From JAYVJH01 sp043777595 (GTDB taxonomy: Bacteria > Bacteroidota > Bacteroidia > Cytophagales > Spirosomataceae), in assembly GCA_043777595.1 (NCBI GenBank), contig JAYWHT010000031.1, forward strand, positions 1-16,728: a DNA stretch of 16,728 nt. The letters are read 5' to 3'. The notes under the pieces are model-generated. The model made no database searches and had not been told where the DNA came from. It was given only the letters and a program-made list of their open reading frames with translations. The translations under genes and the position numbers were made by a program. How positions within the stretch are numbered: position 1 is the stretch's first letter; each line of letters begins with the position of its first letter. Positions 8,401-14,351 of this stretch are shown piece after piece.

Positions 8401-8594
8401 GCGTACTACTCTTTGGTGGCTATGGCTTGCAAGGTACAACTCCCGAAGATTTGGCCGTGGGTGGCGTAAAACGCCCTGACGGAACGGCTCTACCAAATAC
8501 TGACATCACGCAAATCAATCAGCTTGGCGCACCAGTTTTTGCTCGCCCTATATTGCCTCGTATGGTGTCGGCTACGCTTACTTATCGCTTCTAA
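5493..8594 (+). CDS. TonB-dependent receptor with N-terminal carboxypeptidase-D regulatory-like domain
   Basis: A 1033-aa outer-membrane receptor. A signal peptide spans about residues 1-23 (hydrophobic LLFATLTLSMCAATLSMAQ). A carboxypeptidase-regulatory-like beta domain follows (about 26-110; VSGRVTDEQNAPLIGATVAI and the NINGEYTI turn). The EVIVTGTF segment then leads into the plug (about 115-240; DLLQSVPGIFV, VEAIRGGSAA, GGIFNFISKTGG), and a long beta-barrel ends in an aromatic residue (TLTYRF), as outer-membrane proteins do. There is no SusD-type lipoprotein beside it, so it is not part of a standard SusCD polysaccharide pair; an iron complex or other small ligand is more likely, but the ligand is unknown. 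An acidic loop with GDGDG near residue 728 could bind a metal. The gene has its own promoter and ends in a strong terminator, so it is probably monocistronic. Confidence 0.93.
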   Translation: MRKLRLLFATLTLSMCAATLSMAQKNVSGRVTDEQNAPLIGATVAIKGSGKGAVTNINGEYTIQGLAGGSYNLVASFVGFGSTTKAIVVADSDLKSDFKLQEDALNMSEVIVTGTFDQRTKLESSVAISTLNSKNIEQRMPRSTGDLLQSVPGIFVDNSSGEVGNRVIARGVAPAGNDQIGFTYVSLQEEGLPVMGAQMGFSVIDMFHRTDITTNRVEAIRGGSAAITAPNSPGGIFNFISKTGGVKFAGSARLQGAMYGNGKGLGRFDAEFGGPLAKGWAYHIGGFYRSDGGARTTPFLANVGGQIKANISKQFGKGMFKLYGKFLNDQNSFFKEIALQNDLTKGYQGGTDPVDINYSTTFIDLKSDVIRSDQFRKENATNPIRTFDAKNGIQNKSWSVGLDYQTDLGKGWGLNVKAKTSNFDQGYLQYQGNVTLPVVPSLVVPNNLGYLQFGAGALASAGTYAAAGATVGGQVASSFFPSVLSPTYYDAQTGEVLAKVNFAIQGGAPVGVLDPSVPNKLGKYLLATVPLNMYNQTQDNIAALNLSKEIGKHQMSFGGYYSTTTINTQWFADGVLSTLGANPRAVRVEFPAPRTAPAAVQAVPALTAAFGGLYGTGNYQATDRNGMVLHSGLAYTITKNTSTLAAAYFNDVWKATDKLTVDVGLRYESVRQNGQKEGWQGGTAVGGLGGIDRNPFTTYDLGSRVYNGRVFEYDKSYDAAGNVTNADASGDGDGFQFNYLSWSLGANYKISDKSAIYVRASRGNKAPELDYYANNFVNIPLDKKGVIETVTQAEVGYKLNSKKASLFVTGFYSYLDNALLQLFISNGAASFFTDATFNATRTIGLEIENILNPTNKFSIRTHATIQNAVYDRLSYQNTAGSVNSALFFMENFSGNKVKDVPAVMVDFTPSYRIGKFTPYLNYRWFSDRQGNRRNSVVLPAYGVLGLGVTGDITSKISVAVQASNILNDAGVLLFGGYGLQGTTPEDLAVGGVKRPDGTALPNTDITQINQLGAPVFARPILPRMVSATLTYRF

Positions 8595-8628
8595 AACTAA
8601 GTTTCTGTTTCTAAACCCTTCGCAACGC

Positions 8629-8663
8629 AACCCCGTACAAAGTTTGTACGGGGTTGTTTTTTT
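8629..8663 (+). terminator. Intrinsic terminator after the first TonB receptor
   Basis: The 11-bp stem AACCCCGTACA / TGTACGGGGTT with loop AAGTT is followed by G and seven T (8657-8663). It lies 35 bp after the receptor stop. GC-rich at its base and with a clear T tract, it is a textbook rho-independent terminator for the + strand. Confidence 0.9.
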
Positions 8664-8670
8664 GGAGTGA

Positions 8671-8703
8671 ATGGAAGTCTTCGCTCGAAGCGAAGACTTC
8701 CAT
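8671..8703. repeat. Perfect 33-bp palindrome (15-bp stem, CGA loop)
   Basis: Arms ATGGAAGTCTTCGCT (8671-8685) and AGCGAAGACTTCCAT (8689-8703) are perfect reverse complements around CGA. It has no T tract of its own and follows the terminator by 7 bp. It looks like a REP-type dispersed palindrome in the convergent gap. The hexamer GTCTTC/GAAGAC is shared with the 93-bp repeats, probably by chance. Confidence 0.75.
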
Positions 8704-8798
8704 AAAACAAAATAAGGAGTCGTAAGTTAAATACATTGCTGTTAATCAGCAAGTTGTCAAAATTAGAATACCGTATTAGTTTTGAATAAGTACTTACT

Positions 8799-9479
8799 TT
8801 ATTTCATAGCTTTGGTTATTGCTCTTTTGAGTGAGCCGAGGCTTCCAGAATATCCTGATTTTTCGTATATTATAATTCCATTTTTATCAATCACAAAGTT
8901 TGTAGGAAAGCTATGAATGGCGTATTTGTCGGTGATTTCTTTGTTCATTTTGCCAACAATAAAACCAAAATCATGGGTCAGTATAAACTTACGAAGTGCC
9001 ACGTCAGTGTCCAGAGCGATTGACAAAAATACAATCTCGTCGGCATTGGTATAGCTTTGGGTTATGGCTTTGAGTTCGGGCATTTCTTTGCGGCATGGCT
9101 CACAGCCAATAAACCAAAAATTGAGAACGATAACCTTACCAATTAGTTTTTGCAAATCAATGGCATTGTTGTTAATATCTGTTGTCTCAAAAATAGGGGC
9201 ATTGTCGCCCTTATTTACTTTTTTAACTGCCCATTCTTTCATTTTTGTCAATTCTTGTGCCGTAAATTTTTGTGGCCTAAACTCGGTTATTGTCTTCTTG
9301 GCAGTGTCAAGCGTTGGAACGCTTCGATAGGTATTCCATTTATAATCTCGCTGGAATTTTTTTGCACTAATTACATTTCCCAGACTATCTTTGTAAGTTG
9401 TGCTGGCCGTGGCGTTGTATGACTGACCATAAATGGCCAAAGAAACGACCGACATCAAAATGATGAGTGTTTTTTGCAT
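8799..9479 (-). CDS. TlpA/ResA-type periplasmic thioredoxin
   Basis: A 226-aa exported thioredoxin-fold protein. A signal peptide (MQKTLIILMSVVSLAIYGQS) precedes a linker of about 70 residues, then the redox domain from about residue 95: GDNAPIFETTDINN, the strand VIVLNFWFIGCEPCRKEMPE with the CEPC active site, and the cis-Pro region SFPTNFVIDKNG. FWFIGCEPC corresponds to the W-x-x-C-x-x-C site of TlpA/ResA proteins, which reduce periplasmic disulfides, for example for cytochrome c maturation. The reading frame stays open upstream to 9593, but I place the start at the ATG at 9479. The signal peptide begins there, and the upstream part merely translates a low-complexity AT repeat. It is divergent from the second TonB receptor, with 95 bp between starts, and convergent with the first. 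Confidence 0.9.
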   Translation of the reverse strand: MQKTLIILMSVVSLAIYGQSYNATASTTYKDSLGNVISAKKFQRDYKWNTYRSVPTLDTAKKTITEFRPQKFTAQELTKMKEWAVKKVNKGDNAPIFETTDINNNAIDLQKLIGKVIVLNFWFIGCEPCRKEMPELKAITQSYTNADEIVFLSIALDTDVALRKFILTHDFGFIVGKMNKEITDKYAIHSFPTNFVIDKNGIIIYEKSGYSGSLGSLKRAITKAMK

Positions 9480-9495
9480 AATTATAGTTTTTTTA

Positions 9496-9534
9496 AATGA
9501 GAAGTAGTGAATAGTGAAAAATGAATAATGAATT
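9496..9534 (-). repeat. Degenerate ATTCAT/ATTCACT micro-repeat in the tlpA leader
   Basis: Read on the - strand this is a run of near-identical units (AATTCATTATTCATT, then CACTATTCACTACTTCTCATT). It is the kind of short AT-rich iteration also seen before hisG (15016-15050). It is not coding, although it extends the tlpA frame upstream. Confidence 0.5.
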
Positions 9535-9535
9535 A

Positions 9536-9543
9536 CAAAAATA
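9536..9543 (-). promoter_or_regulatory. Possible -7 element for tlpA
   Basis: On the - strand this reads TATTTTTG, a perfect match to TAnnTTTG, about 57 bases before the tlpA start at 9479. No good TTG lies 19-21 bases further upstream, so the call is weak. Confidence 0.3.
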
Positions 9544-9574
9544 GCTGTTTTGATAAACAAATAACTAATTATCA

Positions 9575-11656
9575 ATGAATTACAAACACTCATATCTCAC
9601 ATCTAAAATTTCATATCTTTTTATTGTGCTGATGGTGTTTTTTTGTGTGCGTGCCAATGCCCAAACAGATAGCCTGCGTACTCAACAACTCGCTCCAATT
9701 ACCGTAACAAGTACACGTCTCGAAACCAAAGAAACCAGAGTGCCGATGGCAATGACGGTTTTGGACGGTAGCCGCATTAAAATAGGCAACCAGCAGCTTT
9801 CGCTTTTTGAATCGTTGGGGGCTGTGCCTGGGCTTTTTGCCCAAAATCCAGATAACTATGGACAAGGCTTACGAATTTCGATACGTGGTTTTGGCGCACG
9901 GGCTGCTTTTGGTATTCGGGGTATTAGACTTATTGTGGACGGCATACCAGAGTCCACACCCGACGGTCAGGCCGATGTGAGCAATATCGACCCCAGTACG
10001 TTGAGCCGAATGGAGGTAGTGCGTGGGCCGTCGTCGAGTATGTATGGCAATGCCGCTGGTGGGGTTATTGGCCTGACAACCGACAACGCCACCGACCTAC
10101 CGCTGATAGAACTAAAAGCCAGTACAGGGTCGTTTGGATTTAGGAATTTGACAATAAAGACGGCCTTTCAAAAACAAAAATTTGGTTATGTACTTAGCGC
10201 AACGCACAACCAAGTAGAGGGTTATAGGGCTAATAGCCAAATGCAAAACACGATTCTGAATCTTAAATTTAGTTATGATTTTGACTCTCTGACTTCTCTA
10301 AAACTACTGCTAAACTATGCCAACAGTCCAATAGACAATGACCCCGGCGGACTAACGGCAACGCAAGCCGCTGAAAATCGTAAGCAAGCGCACCCCAATA
10401 ATTTGAAGTTTGGTACAGGCAAAAGTTTTGAACAAGGACGGCTGGGGTTGGTATTTGAAAAAAAAATAGGGCATCATTTATTGTTTGTTCGTGGTTTTGT
10501 AACTCAACGAACGATAGCTAACTTTTTGGCTTTTCAGGCTGCTGGTGCTGGGAGTGTCGAGCGAGTTTTTGGTGGCGGGAGTGTGCAATACCAATTTTAT
10601 TATACCCAAAACAATATTGGCTACCGAGTAAGGGCAGGTTTGGACGTTGAAAGTCAGAACGACACACGCCGAAGGTTTGATAACGTGGCTGGTGAGCGTG
10701 GAAAAATGACTTTTGAGCAGTTGGAACAATTTAAAAATACAGCTCTCTTCTTGACCCAAGACCTTGCCATTGGCCGAGGTAGTGTTTTGGTAGGGGTTCG
10801 TTATGATAAAATCAAACAGCAAGTAACCGACCAATTTTTGACAGACGGCAATCAGTCGGGTGAGCGGTTGTATCAGATTATAAATCCAACGTTGGGTGTT
10901 AATTATTTGATAGGCCAACAAAGTAGCCTATACGCCAACGTTGGTACAAGTTTTGAAAGCCCCGCTATGAGCGAACTTTCCAACAATCCGTTGGGGGTGG
11001 GGGGCTTCAATCTTGACCTCCGCCCACAGCGAGCCACAAATATTGAAATTGGAACTAAGTTGTTTGTTGGCAATAAGTTACGAATCGACGTAGCTCTGTT
11101 TAATATTGATATGAAAGACGAATTAGTACCTTTTCAGATTGTGGGACAAACGGGACGGGTATTTTATAGAAATGCAGGCGAGTCAAAACGGCAAGGGGTA
11201 GAATTGGGAACAACAGTACTGATAGCCAAAGGATTGACTTTTTACGGTGCATATACTCGTTCAGATTTCAAATACAAAAACTACCAAACCTTGGTCGGCA
11301 AGTTTGACGGTAACGCCCTCCCGGGTATTCCTAAGCAAACACTATTTGGTGAGTGGCGGTATTTCAATGAGTCGGGTTTTTATGTTATTGGTCAAGTGCG
11401 TAACGCCAGCGATTTTTTTGCCGACGATGCCAACACCATAACGGCAAGCGGCTATACAGTTACTAATTTTAGAGTTGGGCAGTCGTGGAAAAAATCATTA
11501 CTCAATCGCTCAATCAACACAGCGTTTTTTATTGGCATCAACAACGCTTTTGACGTACAGTATTTTCAGAATATCCAAATAAATGCCTCAGCCAATCGAT
11601 ACTTTGAGCCAGCCGTGGGGCGGTATTGGTTTGGTGGTATTAAGTTTGAATTGTAA
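9575..11656 (+). CDS. TonB-dependent outer-membrane receptor (siderophore/iron-type)
   Basis: A 693-aa receptor with plug and barrel but no carboxypeptidase-like domain. The signal peptide is about residues 1-29, ending VRANAQ. The TonB-box-like strand APITVTSTRLET comes first, then the plug (about 45-160) with FESLGAVPGLFAQNPDNYGQ, SIRGFGARAAFGIRGIRL, VDGIPESTPDGQ and MEVVRGPSSSMYGNAAGGVI, all standard plug motifs. A 22-strand-type barrel ends in KFEL. Size and plug sequence fit FecA/siderophore-class receptors; the ligand is not known. The ATG at 9575 is the only start giving a full signal peptide, because the next Met (residue 20) would leave about ten residues. The signal-peptide n-region is encoded by an iterated CATATCT-type sequence (9591-9618). 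Its stop is 12 bp from the convergent TspO-like gene, and no clear terminator lies between. Confidence 0.92.
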   Translation: MNYKHSYLTSKISYLFIVLMVFFCVRANAQTDSLRTQQLAPITVTSTRLETKETRVPMAMTVLDGSRIKIGNQQLSLFESLGAVPGLFAQNPDNYGQGLRISIRGFGARAAFGIRGIRLIVDGIPESTPDGQADVSNIDPSTLSRMEVVRGPSSSMYGNAAGGVIGLTTDNATDLPLIELKASTGSFGFRNLTIKTAFQKQKFGYVLSATHNQVEGYRANSQMQNTILNLKFSYDFDSLTSLKLLLNYANSPIDNDPGGLTATQAAENRKQAHPNNLKFGTGKSFEQGRLGLVFEKKIGHHLLFVRGFVTQRTIANFLAFQAAGAGSVERVFGGGSVQYQFYYTQNNIGYRVRAGLDVESQNDTRRRFDNVAGERGKMTFEQLEQFKNTALFLTQDLAIGRGSVLVGVRYDKIKQQVTDQFLTDGNQSGERLYQIINPTLGVNYLIGQQSSLYANVGTSFESPAMSELSNNPLGVGGFNLDLRPQRATNIEIGTKLFVGNKLRIDVALFNIDMKDELVPFQIVGQTGRVFYRNAGESKRQGVELGTTVLIAKGLTFYGAYTRSDFKYKNYQTLVGKFDGNALPGIPKQTLFGEWRYFNESGFYVIGQVRNASDFFADDANTITASGYTVTNFRVGQSWKKSLLNRSINTAFFIGINNAFDVQYFQNIQINASANRYFEPAVGRYWFGGIKFEL

Positions 11657-11668
11657 GATTCCGAGCAG

Positions 11669-12427
11669 TTATACAGACTTCGGTAATACTTTCATGGTCC
11701 GTAACACAATTACTAAACCAATCGTGCCAGCAGCGATGAGGGCAGCTTTTGCTACTATTACAGTATCTGCTTGCATTTTTGAGATAGCAAACAAAGCCCA
11801 AACAAAAACTAAAATATAAGCTAAATTTGGTATCTTGAAGTACGCCCACAAACCAATAGCCGTAGCAACGACAATCATTATAACCGACCACATTGGCGCA
11901 GCAACACCAAACCCAGACCACGTGGTAGTAGTGAGCAATACGGCTACATTGACAACCGATGCCACACAAACCCAGCCCCAATAAATACTAAATGGAACGC
12001 CGATGAGCCACTTTTCGGCTGTCGTTTTGGCTGATTCTCGACTGAAAATAATATTGATTTGAACGAGCGTAAAAAGTAAAGCTGCCATCATGGCCATACT
12101 TGCAGGTATATATTCGTAGTGAAAAAGCGGTAGCCAGGCAGCGTTACAAAGTCCATTGAGCATTACCCATTTTCTGATTTTAACTAACTTCTGATTGTCT
12201 ATTTGAGCTGGTAAGGCTTGATAGATCGTAAAGGCGATAAGACCCAAATAAATAACGCCCCATATAGAAAAAGCAAAACCCGCAGGAGTAAAATAAGTAG
12301 GATATTTGGCCGATACCATCGCACTCGTTTGGCCGTTGAGAGGTAGGGAATTGGCCAAGTAGTTGATGGTCAATGTCAAAAGTGTAGTACAAACGACCCC
12401 GATAGACTGTAATTGATTAGTTCGCAT
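11669..12427 (-). CDS. TspO/MBR-family (tryptophan-rich sensory protein-like) membrane protein
   Basis: A 252-aa, very hydrophobic protein with six or more predicted membrane segments (roughly 8-28, 50-72, 88-105, 110-130, 142-165, 175-198, 203-218 and 223-243). The segment YFTPAGFAFSIWGVIYLGLI near residues 44-63 matches the F-T-P-x-x-x-F-x-x-x-W-x-x-I/L-Y-L motif of TspO/MBR proteins, and WLPLFHYEY and SIYWGWVCVASVVNV match later conserved helices. It is about 90 residues longer than classical five-helix TspO (about 160 aa), like an extended family found in many bacteria; ligand binding (porphyrin or sterol in TspO) is not established for it. It is divergent from the LysM gene, with 140 bp between starts, and convergent with the receptor. 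Confidence 0.8.
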   Translation of the reverse strand: MRTNQLQSIGVVCTTLLTLTINYLANSLPLNGQTSAMVSAKYPTYFTPAGFAFSIWGVIYLGLIAFTIYQALPAQIDNQKLVKIRKWVMLNGLCNAAWLPLFHYEYIPASMAMMAALLFTLVQINIIFSRESAKTTAEKWLIGVPFSIYWGWVCVASVVNVAVLLTTTTWSGFGVAAPMWSVIMIVVATAIGLWAYFKIPNLAYILVFVWALFAISKMQADTVIVAKAALIAAGTIGLVIVLRTMKVLPKSV

Positions 12428-12494
12428 GGTGTTTCTTAGTTATGTTGAGATATTGATGTAAAGCTACACTAATTGGTCGTTTATAAAAAAAATA

Positions 12495-12525
12495 TTTGGA
12501 GCGCACAAAAAAATATTTACATTTG
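12495..12525 (+). promoter_or_regulatory. Consensus Bacteroidota promoter of the BON-LysM gene
   Basis: TTTG (12495-12498), 19 bases, then TACATTTG (12518-12525). This fits the Bacteroidota TTTG-N19-TAnnTTTG pattern exactly. The start site would be near 12532, giving a leader of about 36 bases before the ATG at 12568. It also shows that the in-frame ATG at 12496 lies inside the promoter and is not the start. Confidence 0.7.
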
Positions 12526-12567
12526 AGCCGCAGACTGAAAATTTCAAACAAAAAAACAATTACAATT

Positions 12568-13041
12568 ATGGGACTAATGTCATTTTTTAAGGGAGTGGGC
12601 AGTAAACTTTTTGGTGGCGAAGAAGTTAAAGCCGCCGAGCAAGCCGCCCCAGAAAAAGCTGCTGAACTAAAAGCAGGTGCTTTGTTGCAACACGTCAAAG
12701 ACTTAGGTTTGGCCTATAACAGCCTGACTGTCAAGCTAACAGGCCACACAGTAATATTGGAAGGCGAAGTGGCAACACAAGAAGATGCAGAAAAAATCGC
12801 TTTGGCGGTTGGTAATGTCGAGACCGTAGAGTCTGTCGAAAACAACTTGGTAGTAGAAACACCAGCACCAGAGGCGCAATACCACACAGTAGTAAGTGGC
12901 GACTCGCTCTCAAAAATTGCGAAAGAAGTTTATGGCGATGCCATGAAGTACCCGTTGATTTTTGAAGCCAATAAACCAATGCTCAAAAGCCCAGAATTGA
13001 TTTATCCTGGCCAAGTTTTGCGTATTCCAGCATTGGTATAA
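12568..13041 (+). CDS. kbp: BON-LysM protein, Kbp (YgaU)-like
   Basis: A 157-aa protein beginning MGLMSFFKGVGSKLFGG, a start typical for Kbp/YgaU. A BON domain (about 35-97; VKLTGHTVILEGEVATQED, then KIALAVGNVETVESVENNL) is followed by a LysM domain (about 104-155; YHTVVSGDSLSKIAKEVYGD, then IFEANKPMLKSPELIYPGQV). There is no signal peptide, so it is probably cytoplasmic, as for E. coli Kbp, a potassium-binding protein of about 149 aa. The close match of IFEANKPMLKSP...IYPGQVLRIP supports orthology. I set the start at 12568, downstream of the strong promoter. It has its own terminator and is likely monocistronic. Confidence 0.92.
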   Translation: MGLMSFFKGVGSKLFGGEEVKAAEQAAPEKAAELKAGALLQHVKDLGLAYNSLTVKLTGHTVILEGEVATQEDAEKIALAVGNVETVESVENNLVVETPAPEAQYHTVVSGDSLSKIAKEVYGDAMKYPLIFEANKPMLKSPELIYPGQVLRIPALV

Positions 13042-13064
13042 ACCAAAATAGACCTAAAATATCG

Positions 13065-13098
13065 AAAAGTGATGGTTTTAGAGCCATCACTTTTTTTT
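13065..13098 (+). terminator. Intrinsic terminator after the BON-LysM gene
   Basis: An 11-bp stem (AAAAGTGATGG at 13065-13075 with CCATCACTTTT at 13084-13094) and an eight-base loop are followed by a T tract running to 13098. It lies 24 bp after the stop and cleanly separates the LysM gene from the nuclease-like gene. Confidence 0.88.
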
Positions 13099-13113
13099 GT
13101 GGCTTTATGGGCG

Positions 13114-13121
13114 TAATTTTG
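13114..13121 (+). promoter_or_regulatory. Possible -7 element for the nuclease-like gene
   Basis: TAATTTTG matches TAnnTTTG. The nearest TTTG upstream is only 14 bases away, so the -33 part is poor. If real, transcription would start near 13128, which favours the ATG at 13143 over the one at 13107. Confidence 0.35.
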
Positions 13122-13142
13122 GTGTCTAAAATAAAAGTAGCC

Positions 13143-13739
13143 ATGACTTATACTGATTTTACACTGAACGACTTAGAACAAAAATTCGGGATAACCAATC
13201 GTAGAAAACGGCTATTTGAGCAATTTGTGAGCATTGAGCCAAGCAAAGGGTTATCGGAAATATTGAAAGAATTAGACGATTTGCCGATTAAAAGCGAAAA
13301 AGCCAAATCAGAGTGGATTGTTGCACCTATTTTAAGAGAATTGCGTAACAATAATGATAAGTTTTTTACAATACACTCTGGCGATAATTTAAGTGCCGAC
13401 GAGGGCGCAGGTCTCAAAGGCGAATGTGATTTTATACTCTCAAAAGACATTGGTACTTTTGATATAAATTATCCGATTATTCAAGTCGTTGAAGCAAAAA
13501 AAAATGACATTGATTTGGGAGTAGCACAGTGTGCAGCTCAGTTGTTGGGTGCAAAAATTTATAATGAAAAAAAAGGCATTCAACACAAACAAATTTATGG
13601 CTGCGTTACAACAGGCAATGACTGGCTTTTTATGGTATTGCAAGACAAACTATACATCGACACCAAACGCTATTATTTAACAGAAATCAATCAGATTTTG
13701 GGGGTATTTCAAATAATTATTGATTATTATAAACCTTAA
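13143..13739 (+). CDS. PD-(D/E)XK nuclease-like protein
   Basis: I do not recognise a named gene; the visible architecture is that of a small restriction-endonuclease-like domain of 198 aa. Counting from the ATG at 13143: E57 in the helix SEWIVAPILREL, D96 in GECDFIL, then E117-A-K119 in the strand IIQVVEAKK, and Q129/Q133 in the following helix GVAQCAAQLLGA. This E...D...ExK...Q pattern is the PD-(D/E)XK active site in correct order and spacing. The strand YGCVTTGNDWLFMVLQDKLY would be the later core strand. There is no specificity or methylase gene beside it, so a classical restriction system is not supported. The alternative in-frame ATG at 13107 overlaps a possible -7 element. The cupin gene starts 2 bp after its stop, so the two are probably co-translated. 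Confidence 0.72.
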   Translation: MTYTDFTLNDLEQKFGITNRRKRLFEQFVSIEPSKGLSEILKELDDLPIKSEKAKSEWIVAPILRELRNNNDKFFTIHSGDNLSADEGAGLKGECDFILSKDIGTFDINYPIIQVVEAKKNDIDLGVAQCAAQLLGAKIYNEKKGIQHKQIYGCVTTGNDWLFMVLQDKLYIDTKRYYLTEINQILGVFQIIIDYYKP

Positions 13740-13741
13740 AA

Positions 13742-14233
13742 ATGCAAAAATCAGACGTATTTAAACAAATCACCGAAACGCTTGTAAATCAAGGGTTTGA
13801 TATTATAAAACAAGATGAAAGCCGCCCATGGGGAGGTTTTTTTGTGCTGAATGAAGCCCAAACAGCCCAGTTTGCGGCTAAGTATTTTCCAGACGTTATA
13901 CTGTCTGATTTACAAATTACCCAAAAACTAAGCCCAAAAATATTGGTAGTAGCACCCGAAAAACGGCTTTCGTGGCAATATCACCATCGCCGAGCCGAAA
14001 TCTGGCGTGTGATTGAGGGTACAGTAGGAGTAAAAACAAGCGATACCGACCAAGAAACCGAACTCAAAACCTACCAACCTGGCCAAATCATTACACTCAA
14101 ACAAGGCGAACGACATCGATTGATTGGACTGGCAGAGTGGGGGATATTAGCCGAAATATGGCAGCACACCGACCCCAAAAATCCATCAGACGAAGACGAC
14201 ATAGTACGTGTGCAAGACGATTTTGGAAGATAA
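13742..14233 (+). CDS. Cupin of the mannose-6-phosphate isomerase type II / ManC C-terminal family
   Basis: A 163-aa protein whose second half is a cupin: SWQYHHRRAEIWRVIEGTVGV (about 79-99, with the metal-binding HH and E), YQPGQIITLKQGERHRL (about 114-130) and the closing EDDIVRVQDDFGR. That last motif is the hallmark C-terminus of type II phosphomannose isomerases (bifunctional ManC-like enzymes). The stand-alone form lacks the GDP-mannose pyrophosphorylase domain. The N-terminal 70 residues (RPWGGFFVLNEAQTAQFA) resemble the start of similar small Bacteroidota proteins often labelled phosphoheptose isomerase, but it lacks the SIS domain of true GmhA, so that label would be wrong. A sugar-phosphate isomerase role is likely but unproven. 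It begins 2 bp after the nuclease-like gene. Confidence 0.82.
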   Translation: MQKSDVFKQITETLVNQGFDIIKQDESRPWGGFFVLNEAQTAQFAAKYFPDVILSDLQITQKLSPKILVVAPEKRLSWQYHHRRAEIWRVIEGTVGVKTSDTDQETELKTYQPGQIITLKQGERHRLIGLAEWGILAEIWQHTDPKNPSDEDDIVRVQDDFGR

Positions 14234-14240
14234 AAATAAA

Positions 14241-14266
14241 TCTCAGCGAACTCAGCATCTCTGCAA
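14241..14266. repeat. Degenerate CTCAGCG / CTCTGCG interspersed repeat
   Basis: TCTCAGCGAACTCAGCATCT followed by CTGC is an imperfect iteration of the unit (CTCWGCG). Similar CTCTGCG-type iterations occur between genes of many unrelated bacteria. It fills most of the 48-bp gap before the YfiT-type gene. Function unknown. Confidence 0.5.
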
Positions 14267-14275
14267 GAAAAAATA

Positions 14276-14351
14276 TATACTATGGACAATTTAGAAAATC
14301 TCAAATACCCAATCGGTCGCTTTCAGCATGGCCAAGACTATACTATGGACA
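14276..14351 (+). repeat. 13-bp direct repeat carrying two in-frame ATG codons
   Basis: TATACTATGGACA occurs at 14276-14288 and again exactly at 14339-14351. Each copy includes an ATG (14282 and 14345) in the same frame, 21 codons apart, so the initiation context of the YfiT-type gene is duplicated inside its own 5' end. Confidence 0.6.

Noticed and set aside
5493..8594. SusC of a polysaccharide-utilisation locus
   Set aside because: The carboxypeptidase-like domain is shared with SusC, but there is no SusD lipoprotein, glycoside hydrolase or sugar-type regulator in the neighbourhood.
8736..8752. Small hairpin TTGCTG-TTAAT-CAGCAA as a tlpA terminator
   Set aside because: The stem is only 6 bp, and on the - strand it is not followed by a clear T tract.
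9480..9593. N-terminal extension of tlpA to an earlier start
   Set aside because: The added 38 residues translate an AT-rich micro-repeat (HYSFFTIHYF-like) in front of a normal signal peptide, and overlap the start of the divergent receptor.
10478..10921. 147-codon - strand open frame inside the second TonB receptor
   Set aside because: It lies wholly antisense within a receptor whose barrel sequence is continuous; the translation is low in structure and resembles no family.
12496..12567. Earlier ATG for the BON-LysM gene
   Set aside because: It lies within the -33/-7 promoter; homologues start at MGL, matching 12568.
13742..14233. Phosphoheptose isomerase (GmhA)
   Set aside because: The sequence is a cupin with the type II phosphomannose isomerase C-terminal motif and lacks an SIS domain.
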